Part shown: piece by piece, positions 1-64,000 of the stretch
How the letters are laid out: every line of letters starts with the position of its first letter
Numbering within the stretch: position 1 is the stretch's first letter
Assembly (NCBI GenBank): GCA_009760855.2
Contig: WPIO01000046.1
Coordinates: 1,791,501-1,855,500, forward strand
Origin: Cristatella mucedo
Lineage: Eukaryota > Bryozoa > Phylactolaemata > Cristatellidae
DNA length: 64,000 nucleotides
Direction of reading: 5' to 3'
Made by a program: the position numbers and the translations under genes
The notes under the pieces: generated by a model
Databases searched by the model: none
Seen by the model: only the letters and a program-made list of their open reading frames with translations
Told to the model about the DNA's origin: nothing

Positions 1-829
1 ATTCCTTGAAGCTATCCACATTCAAGCTTGCAACTAGTGGAACCTCATCTCGAATCACTACTGCCGAGTCTCTATTCCCCCTGCTTAATAGCACTACTTT
101 AGTACTGTTTTTCCACCGTTGTGCACATTCTTTCTCACAGAACCAACAACAGTCTCCTTTTCGCTTAATGATGGTTAGCGGTGGATGAGTTTTGTGAGCC
201 GGACCTTAGAAGCTGTGTTAATTAATTGTTGAGTTCTTGGCAAAGCTTTAGGCTTTTCCTCCTGCCGATTGTGGCAGTTTTTATTCCTGCTGTCCATTTG
301 GTTGGTTTTTGCCTTGTTTTGTGAGATCTGACTCTGTCGTCGAAAACTATGCAGGCTTTACACTGGATGACAGAGAGTCTAGCACAGTCCTTTGGATGGT
401 GCATTGTTGTATTTAGTGACACATCGTACAAGGATGCAATTCATTTCTTTTGTCTTATACTTGAAAGCTATTACTGTAGGACGTTGCATCTCAATTGGCA
501 GCTGACCTCTTAGCAGACCTTTCCTGGTGGTAAATGTGCTGTGCTCGGTATTATATACTGTCAATACTAATGAGTCTATCTACCGAACGACTAGATTTCT
601 AGATTTACTAGATTTCTGTAGCGCTAGCCATACACTACCTAAAAAATACATTGACTGAAGTAGTGATTCTGGCTTCTTCTATATACAAGCAGTGCAAAAA
701 TTAAGCCTCAGCTGTTTATGCATCTTGGCCATCCGGCTCTTTCTCATCGGACTTCATTATTGGCTATATAGCTACTGAGGCTTTAAGAAATGGCCACAGT
801 CTTCTTAGGGAGTCGCATGGGTTAATAAT
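1..829. other. No gene or repeat recognised
   Basis: Short open frames only. If the USP gene starts upstream of the window this is intron; no UIM- or UBA-like coding segment was seen. Confidence 0.5.
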
Positions 830-977
830 TGATATAATATATTTCGTTTATATAGCGCCCCAAGAGAACTTAATCTCTATTCAGGTGCTTCACATATGCC
901 TCGGGGCTCGAGCCCACGACCTCACTCAGACCTTGGTCGGGGCGAGCACCTTAACCGCTAGACCAAACCTGCTCGGC
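830..977 (-). mobile_element. tRNA-derived SINE, family 1
   Basis: On the minus strand: a tRNA-like head (TGGTCTAGCGGTTAAGGTGC as box A region, GGGCTCGAGCCC as box B), then a tail with the hairpin AGAGATTAAGTTCTCT between GCACC and GGCGC, then AT-rich sequence. Near-identical layout to the copy at 63665. Confidence 0.7.
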
Positions 978-1512
978 GGGTGGGTTCGACATTTCCGTGT
1001 GGTTTATCTGTCAGTGATTATTAAAAAAAATATCTTGCTTTCTGTTTGCTGCTGACATCTTAGACACCCAGTAGTGTACACTAGCTGTGTAAAAAATACC
1101 TATATGCCTTTGCAGTTTGTCAATGGTATAGAGGACATGGTGGTTACTAAACATTGCTGTATAGTCGGAACAACGTAAGACATAGTATGCTATGCTACTC
1201 AGCCATGCTGCAGGAGCAGCAGCATAACTAAACTTACAAGACATAAAGATAGGCCTTTTTTGAGTAGATCAACTAGCGCTACACCCACACAGAATCCTGT
1301 ATGGTCAGCAATTGAGATTTTATATCCATATTCAGTGAAAAGTGAGACTCCTTCTCTGCAGAATAGTTGCAAACCGTAACATAAAGTAATAGCTATCGAT
1401 CACTGATATTGTTGAGACTCGTTACTAGCCTCTTATGTTTGCCTCCCTACCAACTGCTGTGTTTTTCCATTATTTGTACATCGAACAGACGTGAGCTGAA
1501 AGATAAGAACTG

Positions 1513-2297
1513 CAGTGGTACCTTGGCTTACGAATGTCTCGAAATACGAGTGTTTCGAGATACGAGCTGTCTCTTGGCCGATGTTTTGCTTTTGAGTTGC
1601 ATGCTAAAATTCCGGTTAGGAGCCAGCTTCAGATGCTCCACCGCTAGTTGCCAGCAAACGTCACTCTGCAAGTGGTTACTCGGGCCAATAAAGGTAGGGT
1701 ACCTTTCTGTTGAAAGACCCTACCCTACGATCCGGGTGTGATGCCAAGCACAGGCCTGTTGGTTCGCTCCCAAACAGACTCGAGCAAGCCATCGTTGTGC
1801 TTGGGTGCACGAGATCGCCAGACTTCGGTGTTAAATCCGACTACGGCAGGCACAGCTAAGTACGTACTGTACTTCTTTTAGGCGATATCATCGGGTGAGA
1901 GGTTATCGAATAACTGATAACAATCGGTATGTCTGCGTAATGGCCCAGCCATTAAACTGAACGTGAGAAAAGACCGGCGAAAAGGGCACAAATCGAATCG
2001 AATAAGATTCAGATATTCATTTCAGCTTTTCTCTATTTGCATCTTCAAGCCGTCTGATCTCCAAGCTACTCCTGTACAATAGGATTAGTAAAACCAGTTT
2101 ATTGCAACATTCTATTGTATTGTTTTTAAAACAATATTCGTTATTTATAAGTAGATTTTTTATTTAAAAACATGACAAAAATCGCAATATGGCGTTTCAA
2201 TTCATTTCAATGACAAAAATTTGATTTGAAGTACGAGTAATTTGAGTTACGAGCTCCGGCACCGAACGAATTAAACTCGTAAGCCGAGGTTCCACTG
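1513..2297. mobile_element. Non-autonomous pogo/Tigger-like DNA element
   Basis: The left end begins CAGTGGTACCTTGGCTTACG and the right end, read on the minus strand, begins CAGTGGAACCTCGGCTTACG. Both are followed by ACGAG-type repeats. CAGTGG.ACCTCGG ends are typical of pogo/Tigger elements. TA follows the right end as expected for a TA target; the left flank is TG, so one side has changed. There is no long transposase frame inside, so it is a deletion derivative. Confidence 0.65.
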
Positions 2298-2343
2298 TAT
2301 TACATCGTGTTCCTAATTGCTCACCACATTTAGCATAGCCAAT

Positions 2344-2544
2344 ATGAAATTCTTGTTTCACTTGGCAGCTTTCGCTATTCTTGCAGTTATTACACTCCCT
2401 ATTTGCAGCTCTGTGGCCTTTGACTCACACCCCTCTGAAGGTTACCACGTTTGCCTTGCTTACACTGGCCTCTACTCTGCACCACAGCCTGTTGGAAAAG
2501 CTGCTGTTGCAGGCTCTTTGTGTTGTGTGTACGAAGCCTTCTAA
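2344..2544 (+). CDS. Possible small secreted protein or signal-peptide exon, 66 aa
   Basis: ATG at 2344 starts MKFLFHLAAFAILAVITLPI, a good signal-peptide core, followed by a short Cys-containing sequence (YHVCLAY, SLCCVYEAF) and TAA. No family recognised. It sits between a pogo-like element and the USP Cys-box exon, on the USP strand. It may be chance. Confidence 0.25.
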   Translation: MKFLFHLAAFAILAVITLPICSSVAFDSHPSEGYHVCLAYTGLYSAPQPVGKAAVAGSLCCVYEAF

Positions 2545-3517
2545 TTGTCAAAAGTGCTTCTGACTCTACTGAGCATACTACCCTGTTAACCAATGGGATT
2601 GCTATTTTGCTGGAGAAAAGTCCGGCTTCTTTTGAACAGGCGAGGGTTCAAGTGCTTGTCTTGCTTGAGTGGTACCCAAGATTAAATCCCATACCCTCCG
2701 GTTCATAGCTATGCATTACACGGGCAGCTTCACTTGTCATCCAAAAGTGGCATGTTGCCCGGTTATCGATAGGAATGTCTTGTTAGTGTAAAGAAGCCAT
2801 CTGGTAAGATTTATTGACCAACAGCACATGTTTCTGCCACCATTTGACTGGCACAGTATGACACCCAATCTCATTTTTGAGTTATAGCTCGATCACCTCT
2901 GTAGTTACTTCATCTGTTAAGCTGAAACCCGAGCAATTATCTAATTACATCTAATCATGGTCCAGCAGAAGGTTATTTAGCTCGTGTTCTAGAGGCATGG
3001 TCGGTGTCGTCTGCCTTGTGTGCTGGCTCTTCGTGCCGTGTAAACCCCTATGAATTTCTTTCTCATATCCATAAGTTTGCTGTGGTACCATGCTCCTGGA
3101 TTTTAGAAACTTATCGGCTAGCTAGTGACTATTAGCCAGGCCTGCTCCAGTTTGATCTTAGCAGGGTATTGAGGGCTATGCTATCTATTTCTCTATTTCT
3201 ATATCTATTTATTATCTATTTGTTTCAGCTACCGAAAAAAGCAACCGTACGAGCATCAAAGCCTTAAAATTCAGCCATGCTTCTGAACCAATGAGGCATT
3301 TGTAGTTGTTCTCAGCTGTGCAGCAAAAACCAAGTAACACTCACTCAATATCAACCTGCATCGCATGTTTAACTTGTCTATTGTCTCTATAAATTGCAGT
3401 AGCAAGTGGTATGTCATAAGTACTGCTTAGGTAATTAGGAAACTCTTGTTCAATGCTGGCAGTCGAAACGGTGACAAGTTTTATTTCCATCCTTTGCCGG
3501 AATATTTAATGTTGCAG
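2545..3517. other. Unassigned, probably USP intron
   Basis: AT-rich with no recognised exon. The pyrimidine tract before 3518 fits the acceptor of the Cys-box exon. Confidence 0.5.

Positions 3518-64000
<60,483 letters not shown>

Noticed and set aside
830-977. tRNA gene
   Set aside because: Box A and B are tRNA-like but no cloverleaf acceptor stem forms; it is a SINE head. The same holds for 56222-56392 and 63665-63815.

Overview
This is a window of animal (metazoan) nuclear genome. Genes are split by GT-AG introns, most sequence is intronic, and the repeats are CR1/L2-type LINEs, tRNA-derived SINEs, Tc1/mariner and pogo-like DNA transposons, (TA)n, (CA)n and a long minisatellite. The repeat mix suggests an aquatic invertebrate, but I cannot name the species. 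I see no bacterial operon, rRNA, functional tRNA gene or CRISPR array.

The main plus-strand gene is a USP25/USP28-type deubiquitinase. Fourteen exons with compatible splice phases run from 3518 to 63147, and the gene continues past both window ends. They encode the Cys box (3518-3683), the rest of the first catalytic half, the helical insertion typical of USP25/28 (39456-48464), the His box (51826-52066) and part of the C-terminal region. About 720 codons are accounted for. The short piece joining the Cys box to the next conserved block was not found with confidence.

The first intron in the window (3684-21542, about 17.9 kb) holds a complete gene on the opposite strand: 11 exons from 11587 down to 6165, giving an 804-residue protein. 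It has a signal peptide, about 500 residues of mostly coiled coil and a C-type lectin-like domain (CTLD) without the usual calcium/sugar motifs. A second CTLD-coding segment lies just downstream on the same strand (4979-5509). A 22-bp minisatellite of about 800 bp follows the nested gene's promoter side (12627-13428).

The rest of the USP introns are filled by decayed transposons. About 20 LINE fragments of one family share a 3' hairpin tail ending in (ATT)n, and a tRNA-derived SINE family carries a matching hairpin. Six or seven decayed Tc1/mariner-like copies, one different LINE, a second SINE family and a pogo-like non-autonomous element (1513-2297) make up the remainder.
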